DNA from: Kitasatospora sp. A2-31
GTDB lineage: Bacteria > Actinomycetota > Actinomycetes > Streptomycetales > Streptomycetaceae
NCBI RefSeq assembly: GCF_022288725.1
Contig: NZ_JAKNTA010000002.1
Coordinates: 780,404 to 844,403 of the forward strand
DNA: 64,000 bases
Reading direction: 5' to 3'
Position numbers and translations under genes: made by a program. Positions 52,307-60,519 of this stretch are shown piece by piece. The notes below the pieces were generated by a model, which worked only from the letters and a program-made list of their open reading frames with translations, was not told the DNA's origin and did no database searches. Position 1 is the first letter of the stretch; the number at the start of each line of letters is the position of its first letter.

Positions 52307-52594
52307 GTGTCCCTCGTCGTCATCGCCGACTGGCTCGCCGACACCGGCGCCGAGCAGCGCGTCGCCGACCTGCTGCCCGCCGTCACCGAGGCCGCCCTCG
52401 CCGAACCGGGCGTGCTCTCCTTCCGGGTGGTCCGTTCCCTGCGCGACCGGGCCGCGTTCGTCGTCTTCGCCGAGTACGAGGACGAGTCGGCCCTGGTCTC
52501 CCACCGCGAGAGCGGCCCCTACCAGGACCTCGTCCTGGACGGGATCACCCCGCTGCTCATCGACCGCCAGGCCGAGGCTTACGCCCTGGTGTGA
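52307..52594 (+). CDS. ABM-type monooxygenase-like protein
   Basis: A 95-residue dimeric alpha-beta barrel protein (antibiotic biosynthesis monooxygenase family): SLVVIADWLADTGAEQRVAD, LAEPGVLSFRVVRSLRDRAA, FVVFAEYEDESALVSHRES. Members are cofactor-free quinone-forming monooxygenases or simply small ligand binders. It starts at a GTG after GGAAGGA, 49 bp behind the oxidoreductase gene, with which it likely forms a MarR-controlled quinone/electrophile unit. Confidence 0.85.
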   Translation: MSLVVIADWLADTGAEQRVADLLPAVTEAALAEPGVLSFRVVRSLRDRAAFVVFAEYEDESALVSHRESGPYQDLVLDGITPLLIDRQAEAYALV

Positions 52595-52640
52595 GGGTGC
52601 CACGCACCGGCTCCCGCGCCTCCCCGGGCCGCCCCGCCGG

Positions 52641-52712
52641 GAGCCGAGGCCGAGGGACCCGGTGTCGAGGTCGAGGTCGAGGGCCCGGGAGCCGAGGTCG
52701 AGGGCCCGGATG
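52641..52712. repeat. GAGGTCGAGGGCCCGG-type tandem copies
   Basis: Three diverged copies of a 20-28 bp unit (GAGCCGAGGTCGAGGGCCCG) follow the ABM gene and precede the convergent LysR stop. Possibly also a weak terminator; chiefly a slippage repeat. Confidence 0.6.
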
Positions 52713-52749
52713 CCGGTCGGTGCGGCGGCACCCGGCCCGCCGCGTGCCG

Positions 52750-53673
52750 TCATCCGTCTGCGCCGGACCCTGGCTCCGCCGGGTCCTGGTCGAGGGTGGC
52801 GAGCAGGTTGGCGACCAGGGGGTCCTGCTCGTGCCTGCGCCAGGCGACGGCGACCCGGGTGCGGGCGTCACCGGGGGCCGTGCGGCGGAAGACGACCCCG
52901 TCGAGGCGGATCCGGCGGATGCTCGCCGGGGCCAGCGTGACGCCCAGACCGGCCTGCACGAGGGCGCACAGGGTCTGCCACTCGACGGCGCGCTGCGCGA
53001 TGCGCGGGGTGAAGCCCGCCGCCGTGCACAGGCCGACGATCTGATCGTGCAGCCTCGGACCGACCTCGCGCGGGAGCAGGACGAACGGTGACGCCGCCAG
53101 GTCCGCGAGCCGGACCGTCCGGTGGGAGGCCAGCGGGTGGCCGGCCGGGAGCACGGCCACGAACGGCTCGCGGAGGATCGTCCGGAAGCCGAGCTCCGGG
53201 TCGTCGGCGGGGGGTTCGCGCAGCAGCCCGACGTCGATGCTCCGGTCCTGGAGGGCGGCCAGCTGGGGCGCCGTCGTCATCTCGCGGACTTCCAGTTGCA
53301 CCTCGGGGAACCGCTGCCGGAACGTCCGGAGCAGGCCGGGCAGGACGGTCAGGGCGAGCGAGGCGGCGAAGCCCATCCGCAGGCGGCCCGCCCGGCCGCT
53401 GCCGACCGACCTCGCCGCGGCGAGGCCGGCCGAGACGTCGGCGAGGGCCCGTTGGGCGGCGGGCAGCAGTTCCCGGCCCGCGGGGGTGAGCGTGACGCGG
53501 CCCGGCTCGCGGTGGAACAGCGGGTGGCCGACCTTCTCCTCCAGGCGGCGGATCTGCTGGCTCAGCGGAGGCTGGGCGATACCCAGCCGCCCGGCCGCGT
53601 GTCCGAAGTGGAGTTCCTCGGCGAGCACGACGAAGGCGTGCAGCTGAAGGAGGGGGAGTTCCGGGCGCGTCAT
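52750..53673 (-). CDS. LysR-type regulator
   Basis: A 307-residue LysR protein: helix-turn-helix in LQLHAFVVLAEELHFGHAA, RLGIAQPPLSQQIRRLEEKV, and linker GRVTLTPAGRELL; effector domain with GRLRMGFAASLALTVLPGLL and CALVQAGLGVTLAPASIRRI. The start ATG at 53673 lacks a ribosome site. It is divergent from a RidA-family gene, and a 9-bp inverted repeat spans the intergenic region starting at its own initiation codon, the usual arrangement for LysR control of the divergent gene. Effector unknown. Confidence 0.93.
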   Translation of the reverse strand: MTRPELPLLQLHAFVVLAEELHFGHAAGRLGIAQPPLSQQIRRLEEKVGHPLFHREPGRVTLTPAGRELLPAAQRALADVSAGLAAARSVGSGRAGRLRMGFAASLALTVLPGLLRTFRQRFPEVQLEVREMTTAPQLAALQDRSIDVGLLREPPADDPELGFRTILREPFVAVLPAGHPLASHRTVRLADLAASPFVLLPREVGPRLHDQIVGLCTAAGFTPRIAQRAVEWQTLCALVQAGLGVTLAPASIRRIRLDGVVFRRTAPGDARTRVAVAWRRHEQDPLVANLLATLDQDPAEPGSGADG

Positions 53674-53718
53674 ACGTCCAGTGATATCAGCCCACATCGG
53701 ATGGCGTATTGGACGTAT
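53672..53718. promoter_or_regulatory. inverted repeat between divergent LysR and RidA genes
   Basis: ATACGTCCA (53672-53680) and TGGACGTAT (53710-53718) form a perfect 9-bp inverted repeat with centres 38 bp apart. The left arm overlaps the LysR start. Candidate LysR-type binding region with looping or two half-sites. Confidence 0.55.
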
Positions 53719-53745
53719 CGCGGCCGCCCGCCTAGCGTGCGGGCC

Positions 53746-54135
53746 ATGACGGAACGGCGTTCGATTCTCAGCGGTTCGACCTTCGAGGAACGGATCGGCT
53801 ACGCGCGTGCCGTGGTCGACGGGGACCGGGTGCACGTGTCCGGGACGACCGGCTTCGACTACGCCACCATGACGATCTCCGACGACGTGGTGGAGCAGGC
53901 CGAGCAGTGCCTGCGGAACATCGGGGCCGCGCTGGCGGAGGCGGGCTGCACCTTCGCGGACGTGGTGCGGGTGCGCTACCTGCTGCCGGACCGCGCGGAC
54001 TTCGAGCCGTGCTGGCCGGTCCTGCGCCGCTGCTTCGGCGAGGTCAGACCGGCCGCCACGATGATGGTGTGCGGCCTGGCCGACCCGCGGATGAGGATCG
54101 AGATCGAGGTGGACGCGCGGCGGGCCGCCGCGTAG
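53746..54135 (+). CDS. RidA-family protein
   Basis: A 129-residue RidA/YjgF/UK114-type protein, a trimeric fold that hydrolyses reactive enamine or imine intermediates. Signatures: GYARAVVDGDRVHVSGTTGFD, VEQAEQCLRNIGAALAEAGC, VVRVRYLLPDRADFEPCWPV and the C-terminal DPRMRIEIEVDARR containing the conserved carboxylate-binding Arg. Likely under the divergent LysR regulator. Many members of this subgroup have unknown substrates. Confidence 0.92.
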   Translation: MTERRSILSGSTFEERIGYARAVVDGDRVHVSGTTGFDYATMTISDDVVEQAEQCLRNIGAALAEAGCTFADVVRVRYLLPDRADFEPCWPVLRRCFGEVRPAATMMVCGLADPRMRIEIEVDARRAAA

Positions 54136-54145
54136 GCGGGTGGGG

Positions 54146-54235
54146 GCGGACGGTCCGTGGGGCGAGCCGGCGCGGACGGTCCGTGGGGCGAGCAGGGCTC
54201 GGTTTCGGTCGCGTCGGGGTCGGTTTACGGACCGT
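54146..54235. repeat. 22-bp direct repeat with inverted third core
   Basis: Perfect 22-bp copies at 54146-54167 and 54172-54193 contain ACGGTCCGT. The inverse word ACGGACCGT occurs at 54227-54235. Copies are 26 bp apart. The set lies 140-230 bp upstream of the secreted-protein gene. Confidence 0.8.
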
Positions 54236-54297
54236 TTCACGGCTGGTCGCCTCGATGCGCACGGATGGTTCCCTGGCCGTGGCAGCATCGATGTCAG

Positions 54298-54313
54298 ATG
54301 TGACATATCACAT
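54298..54313. promoter_or_regulatory. 16-bp palindrome ATGTGACATATCACAT-type
   Basis: ATGTGA and TCACAT flank CATA. It is AT-rich against this background and 61 bp before the next start codon. GntR-type sites (GT-N-AC half-sites) look like this; Crp sites have a longer spacer. Probable operator. Confidence 0.6.
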
Positions 54314-54373
54314 TGCTCAAGAAGGTTGTCGGCCCCACACGGCATGCCTCGCCGACCCTCAGGAGAAACTCCC

Positions 54374-54862
54374 GTGAACCGAAGCGCCCTGACCCTCACG
54401 TCCCTGACGTTCACTTCCATGGGCTTCGCGTCCCTGGCCGCCCTCGGTCCGGCGGCCGTGGCCACCCCGGCCGTGGCCGCCCCGGCGGCTGCCGCGCCCG
54501 CCGCGGCCGCGCCCGCCGCGGCCGCCAGGACGACGTGCGGTCCCTCCGTCCAGATGATCAACAGGAGCAACACCGTCTGCGTCACGGTCGACGGCACCTC
54601 CGTGCGCGTCCACGGGGCCAGTACGCAGCTGTTCACCGGAACCAGCGGCCGGAGCTTCATCTACGACGTCTCGGCGTCCGTCGTGGGCGGCGAGTCCCTC
54701 GGCCGGGAGACCGGCTCGGTGTACCTCGGCGCCGGCACCGGCTACGTCAGCGGGCCGCGTGCCGTCGCCCCCTGCGGCTCGACGGTCCGGGCGTCGTTCT
54801 CCCTGACGGACTTCGGCACGCCCCCGCCCGCCTCCGTCGTCGAGGTGCCGGTCACCTGCTGA
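54374..54862 (+). CDS. unknown secreted protein
   Basis: A 162-residue exported protein. A signal peptide (about 1-35) is followed by an Ala/Pro tandem (AAAAPAAAAPAAAAR), then a beta-rich domain with four cysteines (RTTCGPS, TVCVTVDG, VAPCGST, VPVTC), likely two disulphides. It starts at a GTG after GAGGAG-like AGGAGAAA. I do not recognise the family. A striking palindrome and a direct-repeat set upstream suggest regulated expression. Confidence 0.7.
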   Translation: MNRSALTLTSLTFTSMGFASLAALGPAAVATPAVAAPAAAAPAAAAPAAAARTTCGPSVQMINRSNTVCVTVDGTSVRVHGASTQLFTGTSGRSFIYDVSASVVGGESLGRETGSVYLGAGTGYVSGPRAVAPCGSTVRASFSLTDFGTPPPASVVEVPVTC

Positions 54863-55022
54863 CCCGCAGCCCGACGCCGCCGGCCGGCCGGTCCCCGCAC
54901 CGGGCCGGCCGGCGGTAGGCTACGGCGTGTGGTGAAGCCGGGTGCGGACGGTGGTCACGTGCCGGCGGTTCGAGCCGCCACGACGCCGACCCGGTCCGTG
55001 ACCGCACCGGAAGGAGAGCTGG

Positions 55023-55589
55023 TTGAGTACCGTCCCTGCCGGCCCGGGCGACTACCGTCATGTCCCCAATCCGGAGCAGGCCCTCAAGTACGCGATCCAG
55101 CACATCGCGGGTGACCGTGTCGAGATCGTCGAGGGAGTGATCACGCCGGTGTCACCGTCCTGGGCCCACGAGACCGCCGTCGACCTGATCCGTGAACAGA
55201 TCGGGCCGCGTATGCGGGAGCTCGGCCTCCGGGCGGGCTCGGGGAACCTCGACCTTCCCGGGACGGAGAACTTCTACGTACCGGACCTGGCGGTCGTGCC
55301 GGCCGAGCTGGCCAGGACCGAGGGGGCCCTGCTGCCCCACCAGACGCTGCTGGTGGTGGAGGTGACGTCACCGTCGAACGGGGACACCGACCGGACGGCG
55401 AAACGCCGTCGGTACTCGCAGTTCGGCGCGCCGGTCTACCTCCTGGTCGACCGTCAGGAACGCACCTGCACCGTGTTCTCCCGACCAGGTCAGCTCGGGT
55501 ACACCCTGGTCGAGGGGCCGCACCCCTTCGGCGCGGCGATCCGACTGCCCGAGCCCTTCGACCTCGACCTGGACACCGGGGGGTTCTGA
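55023..55589 (+). CDS. Uma2-family (DUF820) putative endonuclease
   Basis: A 188-residue Uma2 protein with the PD-(D/E)xK-like fold: VEIVEGVITPVSPSWAHE (Glu), YVPDLAVVPAEL (Asp), LLVVEVTSPSNGDTDRTAKRR (Glu and Lys) and YSQFGAPVYLLVDRQERTC. Streptomycetes carry many copies of unknown role. The start is a TTG at 55023 supported by GGAAGGAGA seven bases before; no ATG or GTG fits. Its 3' 100 bases overlap the end of the MFS gene on the other strand. Confidence 0.88.
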   Translation: MSTVPAGPGDYRHVPNPEQALKYAIQHIAGDRVEIVEGVITPVSPSWAHETAVDLIREQIGPRMRELGLRAGSGNLDLPGTENFYVPDLAVVPAELARTEGALLPHQTLLVVEVTSPSNGDTDRTAKRRRYSQFGAPVYLLVDRQERTCTVFSRPGQLGYTLVEGPHPFGAAIRLPEPFDLDLDTGGF

Positions 55590-56929
55590 ACGCCGCGCCC
55601 TCCACCGGCTCCGCCGTCCGGCGTCAGGACCGGGGCGGGGGAGTCGCAGCCCACCTGGCCGGCGGTTCCCGTGACCTGGGCGGGCCGGGGGTGCTTCCGG
55701 CTGACCAGGTGATGGGTCAGGGCGAGGACGGCCAGCAGCGCGAGGAGGGCGCAGACCGCCCACCAGCCGGCCTGCGTCCAGATGCGGGCGCCCAGCCAGG
55801 AGCCCGCGCTGCCGCCCAGGTAGGCGCAAGTCATGTAGGCGGTCCGCAGCCGGCCGTGGGCCTCGCGGCCCAGAGCCTGGACACGGGCCTGGTTGGCGAC
55901 CATGCCGCACTGCATCGCCACGTCCAGCAGCAGCGTCCCGACGGTGAGGGCGGTCAGACCGAGCGGGCCGCCGAGGGCGCCCGGGACGAGGAGGACGGCC
56001 GAGATCAGGACGCCGACCAGGCAGACCAGGTTGACCGGGTCGGGTCCGTGACGGTCCACCAGGCGGCCGGCCACGGGGGTGCAGACCATGGTCGCGGCGC
56101 CGACCAGGGCGAGCAGGCCCAGCGCCTCGGCGCCCAGCCCGTACGCCGGGCCGGTGAGCAGGAAGGCCAGGCACGCCCACACGGCGGAGAACCCGGCGAA
56201 GACGGTGGCCTGGTAGAGGCAGGAGCGACGCAGGTGCGGCTCGGCGCGCAGCAGCCGCAGGGGTTCGACCAGCAGCGTCGCGTACCGTTCGCGCGTGGAG
56301 GCCGGGGCGGTGCTGGGGAGCGTGCGGGCCAAGGCCAGGACCAGGAGCAGGACCAGGGCGGCAGCGGCCAGGTAGGGCGTGCGCCAGCCGAACCGTTCGC
56401 CGAGGCTGCCGCCGAAGGCCCGGGCGAGGAGCATGCCGCCGGTCGAGCCGCTGAGCAGGGCCCCGATCATCGCGCCCCGGCGCTCGGCGGGCACGAGGGT
56501 CGCGGCCAGGAGGCCGACGATCTGGGCGCCGATCGTGGTCAGACCGACGAGGACGCTCGCGGCGAGCAGCAGCGGCAGGGTCGGCGCGCAGCCGGCGGCC
56601 AGGAGGGCGAGGCCGGAGAGGGAGAGCAGGGTGAGGAGGTACGGGCGGTGCGGGAGCCGGTCACCGAGGGGCACCAGCAGGACGATCCCGGCGGTGTAGC
56701 CGGCCTGGGTCGCGGTGACCACGGTGGCGGCCGCGTCGGGGGAGGCGCGCAGCCCGGTGGCGATGAGCGGTCCGACGGCCTGCGGGAAGTAGAGGTTGCC
56801 GACCGCCACGGCGCAGGTGGCGGCGAGGAGCGGGACCGGGCGGCGGATCGTCATGTCGGGGCCGGCTGACTCAGGTTCCCTCGTGTCGTCGGCGCTGTGC
56901 GCGCCCTGGCGGTCCTGGACGGATGTCAT
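55490..56929 (-). CDS. MFS transporter (sugar/drug efflux-like)
   Basis: A 479-residue major facilitator with twelve helices: VPLLAATCAVAVGNLYFPQA, the loop 2-3 motif GDRLPHRPYLL, and STGGMLLARAFGGSLGERFG. It resembles the NarK/AraJ-like 'YfkF' exporters. The last 40 residues are a polar, Gly/Ser-rich tail (GGAGGGRGVQNPPVSRSRS) that runs 100 bp into the convergent Uma2 gene. The start is the ATG at 56929; another at 56854 is closer to the first helix, and neither has a ribosome site. Divergent from an ArsR-type gene that probably regulates it. Confidence 0.88.
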   Translation of the reverse strand: MTSVQDRQGAHSADDTREPESAGPDMTIRRPVPLLAATCAVAVGNLYFPQAVGPLIATGLRASPDAAATVVTATQAGYTAGIVLLVPLGDRLPHRPYLLTLLSLSGLALLAAGCAPTLPLLLAASVLVGLTTIGAQIVGLLAATLVPAERRGAMIGALLSGSTGGMLLARAFGGSLGERFGWRTPYLAAAALVLLLVLALARTLPSTAPASTRERYATLLVEPLRLLRAEPHLRRSCLYQATVFAGFSAVWACLAFLLTGPAYGLGAEALGLLALVGAATMVCTPVAGRLVDRHGPDPVNLVCLVGVLISAVLLVPGALGGPLGLTALTVGTLLLDVAMQCGMVANQARVQALGREAHGRLRTAYMTCAYLGGSAGSWLGARIWTQAGWWAVCALLALLAVLALTHHLVSRKHPRPAQVTGTAGQVGCDSPAPVLTPDGGAGGGRGVQNPPVSRSRSKGSGSRIAAPKGCGPSTRVYPS

Positions 56930-56984
56930 GCGGCGAGTCCACGGCATCGGCGTCGGTGCGCCAACGGATGTAGCGTGGTGCTTA

Positions 56985-58007
56985 ATGATCAGCTTCGTGC
57001 TCGGCGTCGAAGACCTCGCGGACACCCGGTTCGCGCTGTCGCCGTTGCACGAGACCCTGTTCAGCCTCCGGGTGCTGCAGGACCCGGGTCTGTCCGCGCT
57101 GCACCTGCCCTGGCGGCGGTCGGCACTCGCCAGGCTCGGCGGACTCGACACCGGGCTGCTGATGGCTCTGGTCGCACGGCGGCGGACCCTGCCCGACTTC
57201 CTGACCCCGACTCCCACGGTCTTCGCCCCGACCTTCGAGGAGGAGCTCGCCGTCGTCCTGAAGGTCCACCCGGACCGCGTCCGCCACGACCTGCGGCTCG
57301 CGCACGCGCCGGACCCGCTGCCGGCGGCCCTGCGCGCCGCCGCCGAGGACGACGACGAGGCGGTGACCGCGCTCCGCGGACACGTCTGTGAGCTCCTGCG
57401 CCGCTACTGGGAGGTGACCGTTGCACCGCACTGGCCGCAGATGCGCCTCGTGCTGGAGGCGGACATGACCTACCGTGCGCGGCAGCTCGCCGTCGGGGGC
57501 GCCCGGCTGCTGTTCGCCGACATGCACCCCGATCTGCGCTGGGAGGGCGGCGTGCTGCACGTCGACCGGATGATCGGCCGCCATCGCGTCGAGGCCTCCG
57601 GACGCGGGCTGTTGCTCCTGCCGTCGGTGTTCGCGCACAAGCCTGCGCCGCCGGTCAGCCCTGACGAGGCGCCCCGTCTGGCGTACCCCAGCCGTGGCGT
57701 CGCCACGCTGTGGGAGGCGGCGCCGGCCGCCGGCCCCGCGGCCCTTGTGGCCCTGCTGGGCGCGGCCCGGGCCCGGCTGCTCGGCCTGCTGGAGGCGCCG
57801 CTGCCCACGGTGGAGATGGCCCGCCGCCTGCGGGTCACCCCGAGCGCCGTCTCCCAGCACCTGCAGGTCCTGCACGCCGCGGGCCTGGTCACCCGGGCGC
57901 GGGACGGTCGGCACGTGCTGTACCGGCGCAGCGCTCTGGGTGACCTGCTGGCGGGCGGGGGCGAGGGCGGGGATGCCCCGGGGTCCGGCCCTGGGCGCGC
58001 TCCCTGA
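56985..58007 (+). CDS. ArsR-type regulator with large N-terminal domain
   Basis: A 340-residue regulator. Residues about 1-235 are a DUF5937-like sensor region (SPLHETLFSLRVLQDPGLSA, RWEGGVLHVDRMI), and about 255-335 an ArsR winged helix (VEMARRLRVTPSAVSQHLQV, GLVTRARDGRHVLYRRS). This architecture is common in actinobacteria and usually sits beside an MFS exporter, as here. TAGCGT ends eight bases before the ATG, so the message may be leaderless. The ligand is probably what the exporter carries; unknown. Confidence 0.9.
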   Translation: MISFVLGVEDLADTRFALSPLHETLFSLRVLQDPGLSALHLPWRRSALARLGGLDTGLLMALVARRRTLPDFLTPTPTVFAPTFEEELAVVLKVHPDRVRHDLRLAHAPDPLPAALRAAAEDDDEAVTALRGHVCELLRRYWEVTVAPHWPQMRLVLEADMTYRARQLAVGGARLLFADMHPDLRWEGGVLHVDRMIGRHRVEASGRGLLLLPSVFAHKPAPPVSPDEAPRLAYPSRGVATLWEAAPAAGPAALVALLGAARARLLGLLEAPLPTVEMARRLRVTPSAVSQHLQVLHAAGLVTRARDGRHVLYRRSALGDLLAGGGEGGDAPGSGPGRAP

Positions 58008-58102
58008 GAGACACTCCTCCGCGCGAGCCCGGCACCGGGGGGCGGGGAGGTGCGGTCGCGGGGCTCGGGTTCCCGGGGCCGGCCCGGGCTGTGGGCCGTG
58101 CG

Positions 58103-58753
58103 TCAGCGCAGGGCGACCGCGGCGCCGGTTCGCTCGGTGGCGATCCGGACGGCGAAGCCGGCCAGCGCGGTGCCCATCACGTAGCGGTGCAGGCGCTGCC
58201 AGAGCGGGTGCCGGCCGAAGAACCCGGCGACGGAGCCGGCCGTGACGATGAAGAACGCGTTGCCCGCGACGCCCACCGCGATCTGGGTCAGTCCCAACAG
58301 CAGCCCCTGCACGGCGACGTGACCGCGCGTCGGGTCGACGAACTGGGGCAGCAGGGAGATGTAGAGGATGGCCACCTTGGGATTGAGCAGGCAGGTGAGC
58401 AGGCCCATCAGGAAGAGCTTGCGGGTCCCGTCCGGGGTCAACTCCTGGGGCGCGAGGAGGGATCGGCCACCCGGCCGGACGGCCTTCCAGGCCAGCCAGA
58501 GCAGGTAGCCCGCCCCGGCCAGCTTGACCGCGAGGTAGATCTCGGGCACCAGCGCGAAGACGGTGGCGATTCCTGTGGACACCGCGAGGAGGTAGACCTG
58601 GAAGCCGAGGGCGACCCCGGCCAGTGAGACGAGTCCCGCCCGGCGCCCCTGGGCGATCGACCGGGAGACCAGGTAGATCATGTTCGGCCCCGGTGTCAGC
58701 ACCATGCCGAGTTCCACCAGCGCGATCCCCGCTATCGCTCCCAGCCCGATCAC
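58103..58753 (-). CDS. LysE-family amino-acid exporter
   Basis: A 216-residue RhtB/LysE-type exporter with about six helices. Signature TPGPNMIYLVSRSIAQGRRA follows the first helix, then GAGYLLWLAWKAVR and FLMGLLTCLLNPKVAILYIS. Such proteins export amino acids such as homoserine, threonine or lysine. The start is the GTG at 58753 with GGAGGTAG six bases before, rather than the ATG 36 bases upstream. Single gene. Confidence 0.93.
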   Translation of the reverse strand: MIGLGAIAGIALVELGMVLTPGPNMIYLVSRSIAQGRRAGLVSLAGVALGFQVYLLAVSTGIATVFALVPEIYLAVKLAGAGYLLWLAWKAVRPGGRSLLAPQELTPDGTRKLFLMGLLTCLLNPKVAILYISLLPQFVDPTRGHVAVQGLLLGLTQIAVGVAGNAFFIVTAGSVAGFFGRHPLWQRLHRYVMGTALAGFAVRIATERTGAAVALR

Positions 58754-58929
58754 AGCACTACCTCCGTACGCGCGTTGGCCCGGACGCAACCTAGCAGCTC
58801 ACCGGCGTGTCCGGCCCGTGCCGTCCTGCTGTCGTACGCCGGGGCGCGGCCGGTCGGGGCGGCCGGGAGACCCGGTGGTGCGCGATGGCCCGGACGTCGC
58901 CGGTGCCGGCGGCTCCCGGGGTGCGAAGG

Positions 58930-59412
58930 TCAGTTGCCCGTCGGCGCCGTGTCCTTCGCCGACCCGCCCGGGTGCTCGGGTTCGAGGACGAAGACCGGGA
59001 TCACGCGGTCGGCCTTCTCCTGGTACTCGGCGTACGGCGGATACGCGGCGACCGCGCGCCGCCACCACCGGGCCCTCTCGTCCCCGGTGAGCTCGCGGGC
59101 GGTCATGCTCCGGCGCTCGGGGCCGTCCTGGAGCTCCACCTGCGGGTCGGCCTTGAGGTTGAAGTACCAGTCCGGGTGGCTCGGGAAGCCGCCCTTGGAG
59201 GCCACCGCCGCGTACCGGCCGTCGTGTTCCACGCGCATCAGCGGAATCTTGCGGATCGATCCGCTCTTCGCACCGCGCATCGTGACGATGACGACCGGCA
59301 GGCCCGTGTCCCGGAGCGTCGTGCCCCGGGTGCCGCCCGAGCCCTCGTAGAGCTCGACCTGTTCGCGCACCCACTGCGCCGGACTCGGCTCGTACTCGCC
59401 CTCAAGAGGCAT
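58930..59412 (-). CDS. DDN-type F420-dependent nitroreductase-like protein
   Basis: A 160-residue deazaflavin-dependent nitroreductase-family protein (split beta-barrel). Signatures: [43 protein letters not shown] and [16 protein letters not shown]. The mycobacterial homologue uses F420H2 to reduce quinones and activates nitroimidazoles. The start is placed at the ATG at 59412, with GGGGTGA upstream; a GTG nine bases earlier is possible. Confidence 0.92.
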   Translation of the reverse strand: MPLEGEYEPSPAQWVREQVELYEGSGGTRGTTLRDTGLPVVIVTMRGAKSGSIRKIPLMRVEHDGRYAAVASKGGFPSHPDWYFNLKADPQVELQDGPERRSMTARELTGDERARWWRRAVAAYPPYAEYQEKADRVIPVFVLEPEHPGGSAKDTAPTGN

Positions 59413-59814
59413 CGCCTTCACCCCGTCTTCGTGTACGGATCACCTCGGGACAGTCCAGCACAGGCCTCGCGCGGAGGGGAGAGTGCGTTCCGCGCTTCCG
59501 ACGACCCTTCATGCGGCGGCGAGATCCCGGCGTCGGACCCGGCTCCGCTTCCCCGCAGGTCAGCGCATCCCTCGGCGGCAGGGTGGTCGAAGACCGCGGC
59601 AACGCCACGACACCGCCGTTCGAGTGATGCTCCCCCGGCGCCTTCGCCGGAAGGCTGTCCGGGCCGGGGAGACCGGTCGGCGAGAAGCGCAGCATCGGCG
59701 TCCGGCGCGCGGCCGACGAGGCGGAGCTGCGCAGGGAGGTGCCCGGGACCCTCCCGCTGCGCCGGCTCCGGCGCATCAGGAGGGAACCGGGCGGGCCGGC
59801 GGCTCCGGTCGGGA
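59413..59814. other. 402-bp gap
   Basis: No gene, hairpin or promoter could be recognised. Frames on both strands are Arg/Pro/Ser-rich shadows without ribosome sites. Confidence 0.4.
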
Positions 59815-60381
59815 TCAGTGGGGCAGGGGCGGGGCGGTCGTGCCGAAGGCGCGCTCGGCGGTGGTCGCCACCCGGAGCGGGAACTGCTCGACGGGTATCG
59901 CCGGCGAGGCCGGGAAGTCCGGGCGGATCGACGCCGCGGGGAAGAAGGTGACCCGGCAGCGCCGACACAGCCATGCCGCCCGCCACACACGGCGGTGCTG
60001 CTCCCACTGCACGCGGGTCGGCGCCGCGCCCTGCCCCTGCTGCGCCGCGCGGCGACGGCGCTGGGCGACGGCGTTCACGGCCAGTCCCACGCCCGCCAGG
60101 ATCGCGGCGAAGAGGAACGGGCCAAGGGTGCGGCCGGCCTGGTAGGCGGTGTCGGAGCCGCTGCCGTCGTCGTCGGCCAGCAGCCCGCGGACCCCTCCGA
60201 GGGCGAAGAGGCCGGCCAGACAGAGGAGGGCGATCGAGGCGCCGCTCATGCCGGCCGGCTCGGGCGGCGAGGACAGCAGTGCGCGTGTCACCTCGTCCAG
60301 TGGCCGGTCGATGTCCACGAGGGACTGCGAAACGGTGGCGCACTCGTCCGACGCGGCGCACTGCGGGCAGGGGGCGTTCAT
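59815..60381 (-). CDS. zinc-ribbon membrane protein of unknown function
   Basis: A 188-residue protein: N-terminal CPQCAAS half-ribbon, two membrane helices (ASIALLCLAGLFALGGVRG and TLGPFLFAAILAGVGLAVNA), then a basic stretch and a second pair WLCRRCRVTFFP, so the two CxxC pairs would form one zinc site bridging the helices. The tail is Pro-rich. I do not know the function; similar zinc-ribbon/TM proteins are frequent in streptomycetes. Start ATG with GGAG eleven bases before. Confidence 0.7.
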   Translation of the reverse strand: MNAPCPQCAASDECATVSQSLVDIDRPLDEVTRALLSSPPEPAGMSGASIALLCLAGLFALGGVRGLLADDDGSGSDTAYQAGRTLGPFLFAAILAGVGLAVNAVAQRRRRAAQQGQGAAPTRVQWEQHRRVWRAAWLCRRCRVTFFPAASIRPDFPASPAIPVEQFPLRVATTAERAFGTTAPPLPH

Positions 60382-60463
60382 GGCGGCGTGGCTCCGGGGG
60401 AGGACTGTGGATCTTCGGTGAACGCGTAGTACACCACAGGGAACTGACCATCCGTTCCGCCGG

Positions 60464-60504
60464 CCCGGTCCCGTTCCCGTTCCCGTTCCCGGTCCCGTTC
60501 CCGC
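60464..60504. repeat. CCCGTT hexamer repeat
   Basis: Six copies of CCCGTT/CCCGGT precede the ddaH stop by about 16 bp. Simple sequence, likely slippage. Confidence 0.75.
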
Positions 60505-60519
60505 CGAGCGCCGCGACCG

